Assembly (NCBI GenBank): GCA_965205225.1
Contig: CBDBFZ010000003.1
Location: forward strand, 1,240,001-1,304,000
Reading direction: 5' to 3'
DNA: 64,000 bases
Source: Litorimonas sp965205225
Lineage (GTDB): Bacteria; Pseudomonadota; Alphaproteobacteria; Caulobacterales; Maricaulaceae
Made by a program: the position numbers and the translations under genes. A model generated the notes under the pieces. It had not been told where the DNA came from. It saw only the letters and a list, made by a program, of their open reading frames with translations, and did no database searches. Positions within the stretch are counted from its first letter, which is position 1, and every line of letters starts with the position of its first letter. Of the stretch, positions 1 to 8,506 are shown one piece after another.

Positions 1-18
1 TCAGAAACGGGATTTCCC

Positions 19-1296
19 ATGGTTGAGATCGAAACGGTCTTCGCGCGCGAAATCCTTGACAGTCGGGGTAACCCAACCCTTGAAGTCGACATCACGCTCA
101 GTGATGGCGGCTTTGGCCGTGCCGCCGTGCCAAGCGGTGCCTCAACCGGTGCACATGAGGCGGTTGAGCTTCGTGACGGCGACAAAGATCGCTATCTTGG
201 CAAAGGTGTCCGCAAGGCGGTCAACAACGTCAATGACGAGATTGCCGACACGATCAAAGGTCTTGATGCTGAGAACCAACGCGGCATTGACGAAATTCTC
301 AAGGAATTAGACGGGACGGAGAACAAAGCTCGTCTCGGTGCGAATGCGACGCTCGGCGTGTCTCTCGCGCTGGCCAAAGCTGTCACTGACAGCCAGCGGG
401 TTCCGCTCTACCGCTATGTTGGCGGGGTCAATGCGCATGTCCTGCCCGTGCCGATGATGAACATCATCAATGGCGGAGAACATGCAGACAATCCGATTGA
501 TGTTCAGGAATTCATGGTCATGCCGGTCGGCGCGGAGAGCTTCTCGGAAGCACTGCGTTGCGGTGCCGAGATTTTCCATTCGCTGAAAGCCAAGCTCAAA
601 GCGGACGGCCACAATATTAATGTTGGGGATGAGGGTGGTTTTGCCCCGAATCTGTCCAATACGCGCGATGCGCTCGACTATATTCTCAAGGCTATCGAAT
701 CGGCGGGTTACAGTGCGGGCGACGATGTTTTTCTTGCGCTTGATGTGGCGTCGACCGAATTCTTCAGGGACGGCCGCTATGAGTTGCAAGGTGAAGGCAA
801 GAGCCTGACATCGATTGAGTTCGTGGATTATCTTGCCAAGTTGACCGATGATTACCCGATCATTTCGATCGAAGATGGTATGGCCGAGGACGACTGGGCC
901 GGTTGGGTCGAGCTGCAAAACCGCATTGGCGATCGCGTTCAACTGGTCGGGGATGATTTGTTCGTAACGAACTCCGTGCGGTTGAAATCCGGTATCGACA
1001 TGGGTGCCGCCAACTCCATTCTCGTCAAGGTCAACCAGATCGGAACGCTCTCAGAAACGCTCGATGCCGTTGATATGGCCCACCGCGCCGGTTTTACGGC
1101 GGTGATGAGCCACCGCTCAGGCGAGACTTCGGATACGACAATTGCGGATCTCGCCGTCGCGACCAATTGCGGGCAGATCAAGACAGGCAGCCTTGCGCGT
1201 TCAGACCGGCTGGCCAAATATAATCAACTGCTTCGTATCGAAGAAAAGCTTGGCGAGATGGCCCGTTATGCAGGTCGATCTGTCCTGAAGATCTGA
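19..1296 (+). CDS. eno: Enolase (phosphopyruvate hydratase)
   Basis: Converts 2-phosphoglycerate to phosphoenolpyruvate in glycolysis, as a cytosolic Mg-dependent dimer in known family members. The 425-residue length is normal. Visible motifs are the N-terminal AREILDSRGNPTLEVD segment, IEDGMAEDDW and GDDLFVTN (Mg ligands), ILVKVNQIGTLSET near residue 334 containing the catalytic lysine, and SHRSGETSDTTIADLAVA near residue 364. The start ATG gives the standard enolase N-terminus. It lies upstream of an FtsB-like gene and the pyruvate dehydrogenase operon on the same strand, so product PEP and downstream pyruvate oxidation are encoded side by side. A short hairpin follows the stop codon. Confidence 0.98.
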   Translation: MVEIETVFAREILDSRGNPTLEVDITLSDGGFGRAAVPSGASTGAHEAVELRDGDKDRYLGKGVRKAVNNVNDEIADTIKGLDAENQRGIDEILKELDGTENKARLGANATLGVSLALAKAVTDSQRVPLYRYVGGVNAHVLPVPMMNIINGGEHADNPIDVQEFMVMPVGAESFSEALRCGAEIFHSLKAKLKADGHNINVGDEGGFAPNLSNTRDALDYILKAIESAGYSAGDDVFLALDVASTEFFRDGRYELQGEGKSLTSIEFVDYLAKLTDDYPIISIEDGMAEDDWAGWVELQNRIGDRVQLVGDDLFVTNSVRLKSGIDMGAANSILVKVNQIGTLSETLDAVDMAHRAGFTAVMSHRSGETSDTTIADLAVATNCGQIKTGSLARSDRLAKYNQLLRIEEKLGEMARYAGRSVLKI

Positions 1297-1300
1297 ACAT

Positions 1301-1320
1301 TCAGCCGCGATTCGGGCTGA
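1301..1320 (+). terminator. Possible weak terminator after eno
   Basis: A 6-bp stem TCAGCC/GGCTGA with a short loop lies 4 bases after the eno stop and is followed by GTCTTT. The stem is short and the T-run is poor, so it may only attenuate transcription between eno and the next gene. Confidence 0.3.
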
Positions 1321-1365
1321 GTCTTTACCGAGTATAAACCCTGATCCGGCCATATCCGGCGGGTC

Positions 1366-1680
1366 ATGTTGCGGGCCAAAATCAAATTGCCGGATTTCAA
1401 ACGCCGCGCGCCTGCGGCAGCTTTGCTCGTCCTCTATCTCTATCTCGGTTACCATGCGCTCTCAGGCAGTCAGGGGCTGGTTCGGTGGATGGAGTATACG
1501 GAGCGGGCCAAGCATTTGGAGGTCAAGCTGGCCGCGTTGGAGGCACGCCGTGAGGCGCTGCAAGCTGATGTTGATCTACTCTCGGCCGACTCGCTTGATC
1601 TGGACATGCTTGATATAGAGGCACGGCGCAATTTGTTCGTGGCAAAGCCCGGCGAAATCACAATATGGCTTGACCCTTAG
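1366..1680 (+). CDS. ftsB: FtsB/DivIC-family septum formation initiator
   Basis: A 104-residue small membrane protein of the divisome type. A short basic N-terminus precedes one membrane segment (about residues 18-35) and then a charged heptad-like coiled coil (about 45-80, rich in E, L, A, R). The tail is AKPGEITIWLDP, resembling the family ending in which the chain returns to a short beta element. In known bacteria FtsB acts with FtsL and FtsQ to activate septal peptidoglycan synthesis. The eno-ftsB-pdhA order is typical of alphaproteobacteria. Sequence similarity in this family is low, so the call rests on topology, length and position. Confidence 0.82.
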   Translation: MLRAKIKLPDFKRRAPAAALLVLYLYLGYHALSGSQGLVRWMEYTERAKHLEVKLAALEARREALQADVDLLSADSLDLDMLDIEARRNLFVAKPGEITIWLDP

Positions 1681-1747
1681 GCACGGCGTGTAAAGAAATA
1701 CTCGGAATCCCGAAACAACACTCCTGACACCGCTGTCGAGGTGCCTA

Positions 1748-2761
1748 ATGGCCACAAAATCAAAGAAACCAGCGAGCCCCGAGGTTCGCAAAACCGACAA
1801 GGATGAACTCCTTGGCTATTATCGGGACATGCTGCTGATTCGTCGGTTCGAAGAACGGGCCGGGCAGCTTTATGGGATGGGGCAGATCGCCGGTTTCTGT
1901 CATCTCTATATCGGTCAGGAAGCGGTTGTGACTGGCTGCAAGGCCTCGATGAAGGATGGCGATCAGATGGTTACGGGCTATCGCGATCATGGCCATATGC
2001 TCGCGCTCGACATGGATCCGAAAGGTGTCATGGCTGAATTGACGGGCCGGGCGACCGGTTATTCCAAGGGCAAGGGCGGTTCTATGCACATGTTCTCGTC
2101 CGAGAAGAAGTTCTACGGCGGCCACGGCATTGTTGGCTGCCAGGTACCGATCGGTGCCGGCCTAGCCTTTGTGAACCAGTATCTCGATAATAAAGCCGTC
2201 AGCCTCGCTTTTTTCGGCGATGGCGCGTCGAATCAGGGTCAGGTCTATGAGGCCTTTAACATGGCCAAGCTCTGGGATCTTCCGGTCGTTTTCATCATCG
2301 AGAATAACCAATATGCCATGGGTACGAGCGTGCAACGTGCATCCGCCGAAACGGAGCTGTTCAAACGGGGCATTTCCTTTGAAATCGAAGGGAAGCTGGT
2401 CGACGGGATGGATGTTCTGGCCGTGCGCGATGCCGCTGCAGAGGCGATCGACCATGCGCGGTCCAGCAAGGGGCCGATGATTCTAGAAATGAAGACTTAC
2501 CGCTATCGCGGTCATTCCATGTCAGATCCGGCGAAGTATCGCTCGCGCGATGAAGTGACCAAGACGCGCGCAGATCATGACCCGATTGACGCCGTCAAAA
2601 CCCGTCTGATCAAGGAGGGCTGGGCCGATGACGATGAGCTGAAAGCAATCGACAAGGACATCAAGGCCGTCATCAAGGAGTCGGCCGACTTCGCGATAGA
2701 AAGTCCTGAGCCTGATCCGTCCGAGCTCTGGACGGATGTTCTGATCGAAGCGGAGGCCTAG
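1748..2761 (+). CDS. pdhA: Pyruvate dehydrogenase E1 component, alpha subunit
   Basis: TPP-dependent decarboxylating subunit of the pyruvate dehydrogenase complex, working as an alpha2beta2 heterotetramer with PdhB. The 337 residues are normal for the alphaproteobacterial type. The TPP/Mg motif starts at GDGASNQG and ends at ENNQYAMGT about 27 residues later. YRYRGHSMSDP is the conserved loop that carries the regulatory serines in mitochondrial E1alpha. The N-terminal 20 residues are basic and polar, as usual. It is followed after 3 bases by a MAPEG-family gene that separates it from pdhB, which is unusual. Confidence 0.97.
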   Translation: MATKSKKPASPEVRKTDKDELLGYYRDMLLIRRFEERAGQLYGMGQIAGFCHLYIGQEAVVTGCKASMKDGDQMVTGYRDHGHMLALDMDPKGVMAELTGRATGYSKGKGGSMHMFSSEKKFYGGHGIVGCQVPIGAGLAFVNQYLDNKAVSLAFFGDGASNQGQVYEAFNMAKLWDLPVVFIIENNQYAMGTSVQRASAETELFKRGISFEIEGKLVDGMDVLAVRDAAAEAIDHARSSKGPMILEMKTYRYRGHSMSDPAKYRSRDEVTKTRADHDPIDAVKTRLIKEGWADDDELKAIDKDIKAVIKESADFAIESPEPDPSELWTDVLIEAEA

Positions 2762-2764
2762 GCG

Positions 2765-3166
2765 ATGCCCACTGAAATCAATTATCTTCTGTCCGCCGTT
2801 GCGCTCTACTTGCTTATGATTGTCTTTCAGGCCGTCGCGGCTACGGTTTCGGGCAAGGTGACGCTGGGCGATTTGCTTGGGCCGCGCGATAAACTTCCCG
2901 CTAGCGGCGTTTCGCAGCTCCATGCGCGGGCTCGCCGGGCTCAGGCCAACTTCACTGAAGGCATGGTGATGTTCATTCCGTTGGTGATGATTACTGTCTA
3001 TTCAGCTCAAACCACGCCCATGTCTGCACTCGGTGCGACGCTATTCTTCTATGGCCGCTTGGCTTTTGCGCCGCTTTATTGGTTCGGCGTGCCGGTTTTG
3101 CGAACCGTCGCTTGGGCTGTGTCCATTGTTGGTATTCTTCTCTTGCTCGTAGGACTGATCACCTGA
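2765..3166 (+). CDS. MAPEG-family small membrane protein
   Basis: A 133-residue protein with four predicted membrane segments (about residues 7-27, 58-78, 85-103 and 110-130). LGPRDKLP followed by ARRAQANFTEGMVMFIPLV is the typical bacterial MAPEG signature (the eicosanoid and glutathione metabolism membrane family). Its substrate in bacteria is generally unknown. It is translationally coupled on both sides: it starts 3 bases after the pdhA stop, and its stop overlaps the pdhB start in a TGATG arrangement. It is therefore cotranscribed with E1, although no MAPEG protein is a known part of that complex. Confidence 0.85.
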   Translation: MPTEINYLLSAVALYLLMIVFQAVAATVSGKVTLGDLLGPRDKLPASGVSQLHARARRAQANFTEGMVMFIPLVMITVYSAQTTPMSALGATLFFYGRLAFAPLYWFGVPVLRTVAWAVSIVGILLLLVGLIT

Positions 3167-4563
3167 TGGCTATCGATATTCAGATGCCGGCCCTGTCTCC
3201 GACGATGGAGGAAGGGACTCTCGCCAAATGGATGGTGAAGGAAGGCGACAGCGTTCAATCCGGCGACATTCTGGCCGAAATTGAAACCGACAAGGCCACG
3301 ATGGAGGTCGAATCGATTGATGAAGGCACGATTGGTACGCTGCTCGTCGCGGAAGGTAGCGAGGGCGTTAAGGTCGGCGCGGTCATTGCGCAGCTTCTCG
3401 AAGAGGGCGACAGTGTAGATGACCTCGTTGCGCCAATGGACGCCAAAGGCGATGACAAGCCAGGGTCAACCGGGCCGACTCATCCCGAAAACGAAGCAGC
3501 TGACCGCGATGGATCTGAGGCGCATGCGTATGTTGACAAATCTGTGGCCAGCGACCCGGACATTCCGATCAATATCAAGATGGTCGAAACCACTGTTCGC
3601 GAGGCACTGCGCGATGCGATGGCTGAAGAAATGCGCCGCGACGAAACTGTTTTCGTCATGGGCGAGGAAGTCGCTGAATATCAGGGTGCCTACAAAGTCA
3701 CCCGAGAATTGTTGCAGGAATTTGGTGCCAAGCGTGTCGTTGACACGCCGATTACCGAATATGGCTTTGCCGGTATCGGTGTCGGTGCCGCTTTTGGCGG
3801 GCTGAAGCCCATCGTCGAATTCATGACGTTTAACTTCGCCATGCAGGCGATTGACCATATCATCAACTCCGCCGCCAAGACGCTCTACATGTCCGGCGGT
3901 CAGATGCGCTGCCCCATCGTTTTCCGCGGCCCGAACGGCGCTGCATCCCGCGTAGGCGCGCAGCACAGTCAGGACTATGGCTCTTGGTACGCGCATGTGC
4001 CGGGGCTGCGCGTGATTGCGCCCTATGATGCGGCAGATGCGAAAGGTTTACTGAAGGCCGCGATCCGCGATCCAAATCCGGTCGTCTTTCTGGAGCATGA
4101 ACTGCTCTATGGTGAAAGCTTTGATGTGCCGGACATGGATGATTTCATCATTCCCATCGGTAAGGCCAAGATCCGCCGCGAAGGGTCCGACGTCACGATC
4201 ACAGCTCACTCCCGCATGGTGAAATTTGCGCTCGAAGCGGCGGAGATACTGGCCGAGGACGGGATTGATGCTGAAGTCATCGACATGCGATCACTGCGAC
4301 CGCTCGACACGGATACAGTCATTGAGTCCTTCAAGAAAACTAATCGGATCGTCTGCGCCGAAGAAGGCTGGGGCCAGCACGGGGTCGGTGCTGAAGTCGC
4401 CGCACGGGTTGTGGCCGAAGCCTTCGACTATCTCGACGCCCCGCCCATGCGCGTACATCAGAAAGATGTCCCGTTGCCCTATGCCGCCAACCTCGAAGCA
4501 CTGAGCTTGCCGGGGACGGACGATGTGGTGAAAGCGGCGAAAGCCGTGTGTTACAAGGATTGA
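3166..4563 (+). CDS. pdhB: Pyruvate dehydrogenase E1 component, beta subunit with N-terminal lipoyl domain
   Basis: Second E1 subunit, 465 residues. Residues 1-80 form a lipoyl domain (MPALSPTMEEGTL; acceptor lysine K43 in ETDKATMEVE). An acidic linker runs to about residue 135 and the E1beta transketolase-like fold follows. This lipoyl-E1beta fusion is characteristic of alphaproteobacteria. The ATG at 3166 is chosen over an in-frame upstream start because it begins directly at the lipoyl domain and overlaps the MAPEG stop codon by one base. E1beta landmarks include YQGAYKVT, DTPITEYGFAGIGVGAA and RGPNGAASRVGAQHSQ. Three genes in this window (pdhB, pdhC, lipA) link E1/E2 to lipoylation. Confidence 0.97.
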   Translation: MAIDIQMPALSPTMEEGTLAKWMVKEGDSVQSGDILAEIETDKATMEVESIDEGTIGTLLVAEGSEGVKVGAVIAQLLEEGDSVDDLVAPMDAKGDDKPGSTGPTHPENEAADRDGSEAHAYVDKSVASDPDIPINIKMVETTVREALRDAMAEEMRRDETVFVMGEEVAEYQGAYKVTRELLQEFGAKRVVDTPITEYGFAGIGVGAAFGGLKPIVEFMTFNFAMQAIDHIINSAAKTLYMSGGQMRCPIVFRGPNGAASRVGAQHSQDYGSWYAHVPGLRVIAPYDAADAKGLLKAAIRDPNPVVFLEHELLYGESFDVPDMDDFIIPIGKAKIRREGSDVTITAHSRMVKFALEAAEILAEDGIDAEVIDMRSLRPLDTDTVIESFKKTNRIVCAEEGWGQHGVGAEVAARVVAEAFDYLDAPPMRVHQKDVPLPYAANLEALSLPGTDDVVKAAKAVCYKD

Positions 4564-4615
4564 TCCAGACGATCATATCGCGTGCCAGCGAGATGGCTTA
4601 TTTTTAAGAGGAGTG

Positions 4616-4942
4616 ATGAAATGCGTTTGTCACGGAACCCATCAGCATGACTGCGCCTTCAACGATGAAGCCTCCATGTTTGTCGTGTCCAAAAATGATG
4701 ACGGCGAGGAATATCTGCGCGTCTGGCCGGAAATGAGCGATGTGATTGTCAACTGGTCAGAAATGCCACGGCCCGATGCTCCGTCCCGCGATGGCGAAAT
4801 CATGAATATTGACATGGCGGATGGCCGTATTGCGACCGTGATGTTCCGCTCTACGGATCGTTTCTACGATGCGCTGACATTGGTGAAAATCGATGGGCAG
4901 TGGGAGATCCCCTCCAAGGTCTTCGGCTGCCAAACTCCATAA
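4616..4942 (+). CDS. NTF2-like / lumazine-binding-like small protein, N-terminally short
   Basis: A 108-residue protein (ATG at 4616; a GTG immediately before is possible) behind a strong but very close ribosome site AAGAGGAG. The body resembles NTF2/SnoaL-type small proteins: an early THQHDCAFNDEASMFVV strand, then DGEIMNIDMADGRIATVMF, then FYDALTLVKIDGQWEIPSKVF at the end. The family usually has another 20-30 residues forming the first helix. That part is missing, so the gene may be 5'-shortened. It sits between pdhB and the DUF2834 gene, inside the pyruvate dehydrogenase operon. Function unknown. Confidence 0.65.
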   Translation: MKCVCHGTHQHDCAFNDEASMFVVSKNDDGEEYLRVWPEMSDVIVNWSEMPRPDAPSRDGEIMNIDMADGRIATVMFRSTDRFYDALTLVKIDGQWEIPSKVFGCQTP

Positions 4943-4943
4943 T

Positions 4944-5285
4944 ATGCCAGCGCGGGCCTTTCAAATATCTATAGGCCTTGTCGCGCTCGCTTTCACGGCA
5001 ATTTTTATATCGACGGTTGTTCCGGCCTTGCTCGCAGGCGGCGATCCTGTCGCTGCTGCGATGGTAGTATTTGTCAATCCATACACCTCTGTATATGCGT
5101 GGGATGCTATTTTATGCTGGGTTATTCTGACTCTCTGGATCCTGTATGAGTGCCATGCTCTTGGGATCAGGCAGGGCTGGATCTATATCCTGCTCGGCCT
5201 TGTGCTGGGTGTTGCCGTCGGGTTTGGTTTCTACCTGATCTTGCGGACACGAAATTTGAATTTGAAGGCCGAAAATGCCCATTGA
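4944..5285 (+). CDS. DUF2834-like three-helix membrane protein
   Basis: A 113-residue hydrophobic protein with three predicted membrane segments (about residues 7-29, 50-68 and 78-100) and a short polar tail. The pattern FVNPYTSVYAWDAILCW followed by ALGIRQGWIYILLGL matches the DUF2834 layout, whose function is unknown. The start at 4944 is 1 base after the preceding stop; an in-frame start at 4893 would overlap that gene and is less likely. Its 3' end overlaps the pdhC start by 11 bases, so translation is coupled to E2. Confidence 0.7.
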   Translation: MPARAFQISIGLVALAFTAIFISTVVPALLAGGDPVAAAMVVFVNPYTSVYAWDAILCWVILTLWILYECHALGIRQGWIYILLGLVLGVAVGFGFYLILRTRNLNLKAENAH

Positions 5286-6609
5286 AATCCTCATGCCCGC
5301 TCTCTCCCCGACCATGGAAGAAGGCACGCTGGCGACCTGGCTTGTGAAAGAGGGTGATATGGTCACCTCTGGTGACGTCCTCGCTGAGATCGAAACCGAC
5401 AAGGCCACGATGGAAGTTGAGGCCGTCGACGAAGGCAGAGTGGCCAAACTGCTGGTCCTGGGCGGTTCCGAGGGGGTGAAGGTCAATGCACCGATTGCCC
5501 TGCTTCTGGAAGAGGGCGAGGATGCCAGCGCGCTGGACGGATATAGCGCGGGCGGGAATGCTGCGCTGAATGCTGAGCCCGCTGAGAACCCAAAAAATGC
5601 TCCGGCCATGAATGCCGGAGACAAACAGGCTGATCCGTCCCTGGTACCAGCTGCCGGGGCCTCTGACGGACAGAACAGAATTTTTGCCTCTCCGCTTGCC
5701 AAGCGAATTGCCAAGGACGCTGGACTGGATCTGGCATCCATTTCTGGTACCGGACCGAACGGGCGGATCGTGAAAGCGGATGTTGAGGCTGCAAAGTCTG
5801 CACCGCAATCTGCCACCAAAGCAGATGCGGCTCCGCAACCTGCTGCGGCGACAACGACCGAAGTGGGTCTACCGCGCGCAACCGAAGGCGCGGAGTCTCT
5901 CGCCCAAATGGGAATCACCCCGGAAAGCTACCGTCTGGAGCCGCTGGATGGCGTCCAGAAAGTCATTGCGCGCCGCCTGACATCGTCCAACGTCAATGTA
6001 CCGGACTTCCCGATGACCATTGATTGCGAAATCGATGCGTTGTTGGGGATGCGCAAGGAATTGAACGAACAAGCGCCTGAGGGCGTGAAGATCAGCGTCA
6101 ACGACATGCTGATCCGGGCCTGCGCTCTGTCGCTCAAGGTCGTGCCTGAGAGTAATGCCAGCTATACGGAAGACGGGATTGCCTATCACCATAATGCCGA
6201 TGTGGCCGTGGCCGTGGCATCCGACCGGGGTCTTATCACCCCGATTGTCCGTCAGGCTGAGAATAAGGGCCTCTCAACGATTTCTAATGAAATGAAAGAC
6301 CTCGCCGGTCGAGCCAGGGACGGGAAACTCAAGCCGCAGGAATATCAGGGCGGAAGTTTCTCGATCTCCAATCTTGGCATGTTCGGCATTCGTGAATTCG
6401 GCTCGATCCTCAATGAACCACACGGTATGATCCTGTCCGTCGGGGCCGGAGAACCACGTCCTGTTGTCAAGGAGGGCGCATTGGCAATTGCAACGGTCAT
6501 GACTGTGACGCTGACTTGCGATCACCGGGTTGTCGACGGCGCAGCTGGGGCGCGTTGGCTGCAGCATTTCAAACGGTTGATCCAGAATCCGCTCACGATG
6601 ATGCTGTAA
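5275..6609 (+). CDS. pdhC: Dihydrolipoyllysine-residue acetyltransferase (PDH E2)
   Basis: Forms the core of the pyruvate dehydrogenase complex and transfers acetyl from lipoyl to CoA. The 444 residues contain a lipoyl domain (1-80, lysine K43 in ETDKATMEVE), an Ala/Pro-rich linker, the peripheral subunit-binding domain at about 138-175 (FASPLAKRIAKDAGLDL, GTGPNGRIVKADV) and the catalytic domain ending with DHRVVDGA, which holds the catalytic histidine near residue 417. One lipoyl domain here plus one on PdhB is the usual alphaproteobacterial arrangement. It overlaps the upstream DUF2834 gene by 11 bases. Confidence 0.97.
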   Translation: MPIEILMPALSPTMEEGTLATWLVKEGDMVTSGDVLAEIETDKATMEVEAVDEGRVAKLLVLGGSEGVKVNAPIALLLEEGEDASALDGYSAGGNAALNAEPAENPKNAPAMNAGDKQADPSLVPAAGASDGQNRIFASPLAKRIAKDAGLDLASISGTGPNGRIVKADVEAAKSAPQSATKADAAPQPAAATTTEVGLPRATEGAESLAQMGITPESYRLEPLDGVQKVIARRLTSSNVNVPDFPMTIDCEIDALLGMRKELNEQAPEGVKISVNDMLIRACALSLKVVPESNASYTEDGIAYHHNADVAVAVASDRGLITPIVRQAENKGLSTISNEMKDLAGRARDGKLKPQEYQGGSFSISNLGMFGIREFGSILNEPHGMILSVGAGEPRPVVKEGALAIATVMTVTLTCDHRVVDGAAGARWLQHFKRLIQNPLTMML

Positions 6610-6865
6610 AAGACATTCCCCTGAAGGTTGAGCGTCTGTCCTCACCAGAGCTTCGCATACGACCCGGCAACGGATTGGTATCAGCCATGCGCAGGCTGGG
6701 CGGATGGATGCAGCTTTCGCTGTATTCGACATGATCGAAATTCAGGAATTATCCGCTCCGCTCCGTTACGGCCACGCGTCAACCTGACCAGTAATTCTTC
6801 GGCAAATTACCCTGTAAATTTCCGTGTAAATCTGCCAAAGCGCCCACGCTAGAGTGAGGAATTTC

Positions 6866-8251
6866 ATGGCCGATTTCGACGTTATCATCATTGGATCCGG
6901 GCCGGGTGGCTATGTCACGGCCATTCGCGCCAGTCAGCTTGGTATGAGCGTCGCCATTGTTGAAAAGGCAGATCTTGGCGGCGTCTGCCTCAATTGGGGC
7001 TGCATCCCGACCAAAGCGATGCTGCGATCTGCCGAGGTTTATCACAATATGCAGCATGCATCGGCCTACGGGCTGTCAGCAGAGACGGGTTATGATCTCA
7101 AAGCCATCGTCAAGCGTTCGCGCGACATCGCGGCACAGCTCTCGGCAGGTGTGAAACACCTGATGAAGAAGAACAAGATTACGGTCATTGCCGGTCATGC
7201 GTCGCTGAAAAAGGGCAAGGCTGCGCCTGTCGTCATTGTCGCTGGCAGGGACTATACCGCCGATCACGTGATCATTGCATCAGGCGCGCGGGCGCGGACC
7301 ATTCCGTCAGCGGGATTTGAGCCCGATGGCAAATTTATCTGGACGGCCCGCGAAGCGATGGTGCCTGATACAATCCCGAAGCGTTTGCTGGTTATCGGAT
7401 CCGGGGCCATCGGCATGGAGTTTGCCAGCTTCTTTTCGGCTTTTGGAGCAGACACAACTGTCGTCGAAATGATGGATCGAATCCTCCCGGCAGAAGACAT
7501 CGAAGTCTCGACTTTTGCGCAGAAACAGTTCGAAAAACGAGGGCTTACCTTCAAACTCAATACACAGGCTTCCGTCAAAGCGGGTGCCAAATCTGCCACA
7601 GCGACCTTCAAGACGGGCGACAAGACAGACACGGCGGAATTTGACCGGGTCATTCTAGCCGTCGGTATTGTCGGTAATGTGGAGGATATGGGTCTGGACG
7701 CGCTCAGTGTAAAAATCGATTGCAGCCATATTCAGACTGACGAGTTTTCCCGCACGGGCGTGCCGGGGCTCTATGCCATCGGTGATGTAACGGGAGCGCC
7801 CTGGCTGGCGCATAAAGCGTCGCATGAGGGTATAATCTGCATTGAAAAAATCGCGGGTCAGTCACCGCATCCGCTTAATGCCAACCGTATTCCCGGTTGT
7901 ACCTATTGCCACCCTCAGGCCGCCAGTGTCGGCCATACAGAAGCGCAGGCAAAAGAGGCCGGTTACGAGGTCAAGGTCGGCAAGTTTCCGTTTGTCGGTA
8001 ATGGTAAGGCGATTGCGCTGGGTGAGGCGGAAGGTTTCGTCAAAACCGTGTTTGATGCCAAGACCGGAGAGTTGCTGGGCGCGCATATGATCGGTGCGGA
8101 AGTGACTGAACTGATCCAGGGCTACACGATCGCGCAGACGCTGGAGACGACGGAGCATGAGTTAATCGAGACGGTGTTCCCGCATCCGACTCTATCCGAA
8201 ATGATGCACGAAGCGACGCTGTCAGCCTATGATCGGGTGATCCACTTCTAG
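6866..8251 (+). CDS. lpdA: Dihydrolipoyl dehydrogenase (E3)
   Basis: Reoxidises dihydrolipoamide on E2 with NAD+. The 461 residues run from ATG 6866, which gives the usual MADFDVIIIGSGPGGYV start after GAGTGAGGA; an upstream in-frame GTG is less likely. Motifs are FAD-binding GSGPGGY, redox-active disulfide GGVCLNWGCIPTKAM, NAD-binding VIGSGAIGMEF, the second FAD motif LYAIGDVTGAPWLAHKA and the C-terminal HPTLSEMMHEA containing the His-Glu dyad. It is separated from pdhC by about 255 bp in which no gene is recognised, so it may have its own promoter. It is the last intact gene before the IS5 island. Confidence 0.97.
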   Translation: MADFDVIIIGSGPGGYVTAIRASQLGMSVAIVEKADLGGVCLNWGCIPTKAMLRSAEVYHNMQHASAYGLSAETGYDLKAIVKRSRDIAAQLSAGVKHLMKKNKITVIAGHASLKKGKAAPVVIVAGRDYTADHVIIASGARARTIPSAGFEPDGKFIWTAREAMVPDTIPKRLLVIGSGAIGMEFASFFSAFGADTTVVEMMDRILPAEDIEVSTFAQKQFEKRGLTFKLNTQASVKAGAKSATATFKTGDKTDTAEFDRVILAVGIVGNVEDMGLDALSVKIDCSHIQTDEFSRTGVPGLYAIGDVTGAPWLAHKASHEGIICIEKIAGQSPHPLNANRIPGCTYCHPQAASVGHTEAQAKEAGYEVKVGKFPFVGNGKAIALGEAEGFVKTVFDAKTGELLGAHMIGAEVTELIQGYTIAQTLETTEHELIETVFPHPTLSEMMHEATLSAYDRVIHF

Positions 8252-8423
8252 TCCAGCAGAACGGCATCTCTATCTAAGGTAAGGGACGCGGTCTTCGCCC
8301 GAAACGAAGCCACGGGTCAAATCCGAACTATGGGTCACATCGGCTTTTCGACATAGGTCTAGGACAGCCAGGTCAGGGCGATGACGAAAGGCAAAGCGGC
8401 GCTACCCCGAGGTCGGGGAACCA
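8252..8423. other. Short unassigned stretch after lpdA
   Basis: No gene, RNA or clear terminator is recognised here. It ends at the stop codon of the broken acyltransferase gene on the minus strand. Confidence 0.3.
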
Positions 8424-8506
8424 TTAAAACATCAGCAGCATGACGACCCAGTGATAGATGTACAGGCCGTAGGGAATGTCGTCCAACCGTTGCAGACCCT
8501 GAAGCT
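8424..8506 (-). pseudogene. Acyltransferase-3 family protein, C-terminal fragment
   Basis: Read on the minus strand, the 27 codons before the stop at 8424-8426 give LQRLDDIPYGLYIYHWVV and a hydrophobic end. DIPYGLYIYHW matches the conserved last-helix motif (DISYGIYLYHW type) of membrane acyltransferase-3 (OafA-like) proteins, which O-acylate surface polysaccharides. It is severed from the rest of the gene by the IS5-family element, whose end begins at 8507. The upstream part of the same gene lies at 9817-10257. Confidence 0.6.
8503..8506. repeat. Target-site duplication AGCT, left copy
   Basis: AGCT directly precedes the left inverted repeat and also directly follows the right one (9817-9820). 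Because AGCT is its own complement, the inverted repeats look longer than they are. A 4-bp duplication fits IS5-family transposition. Confidence 0.55.

Noticed and set aside
307..942. 211-codon minus-strand ORF opposite eno
   Set aside because: It is antisense to a fully conserved enolase, with no recognisable domain.
6628..6852. 74-codon ORF between pdhC and lpdA
   Set aside because: Odd composition, no family pattern, and it runs into the lpdA ribosome-binding region.
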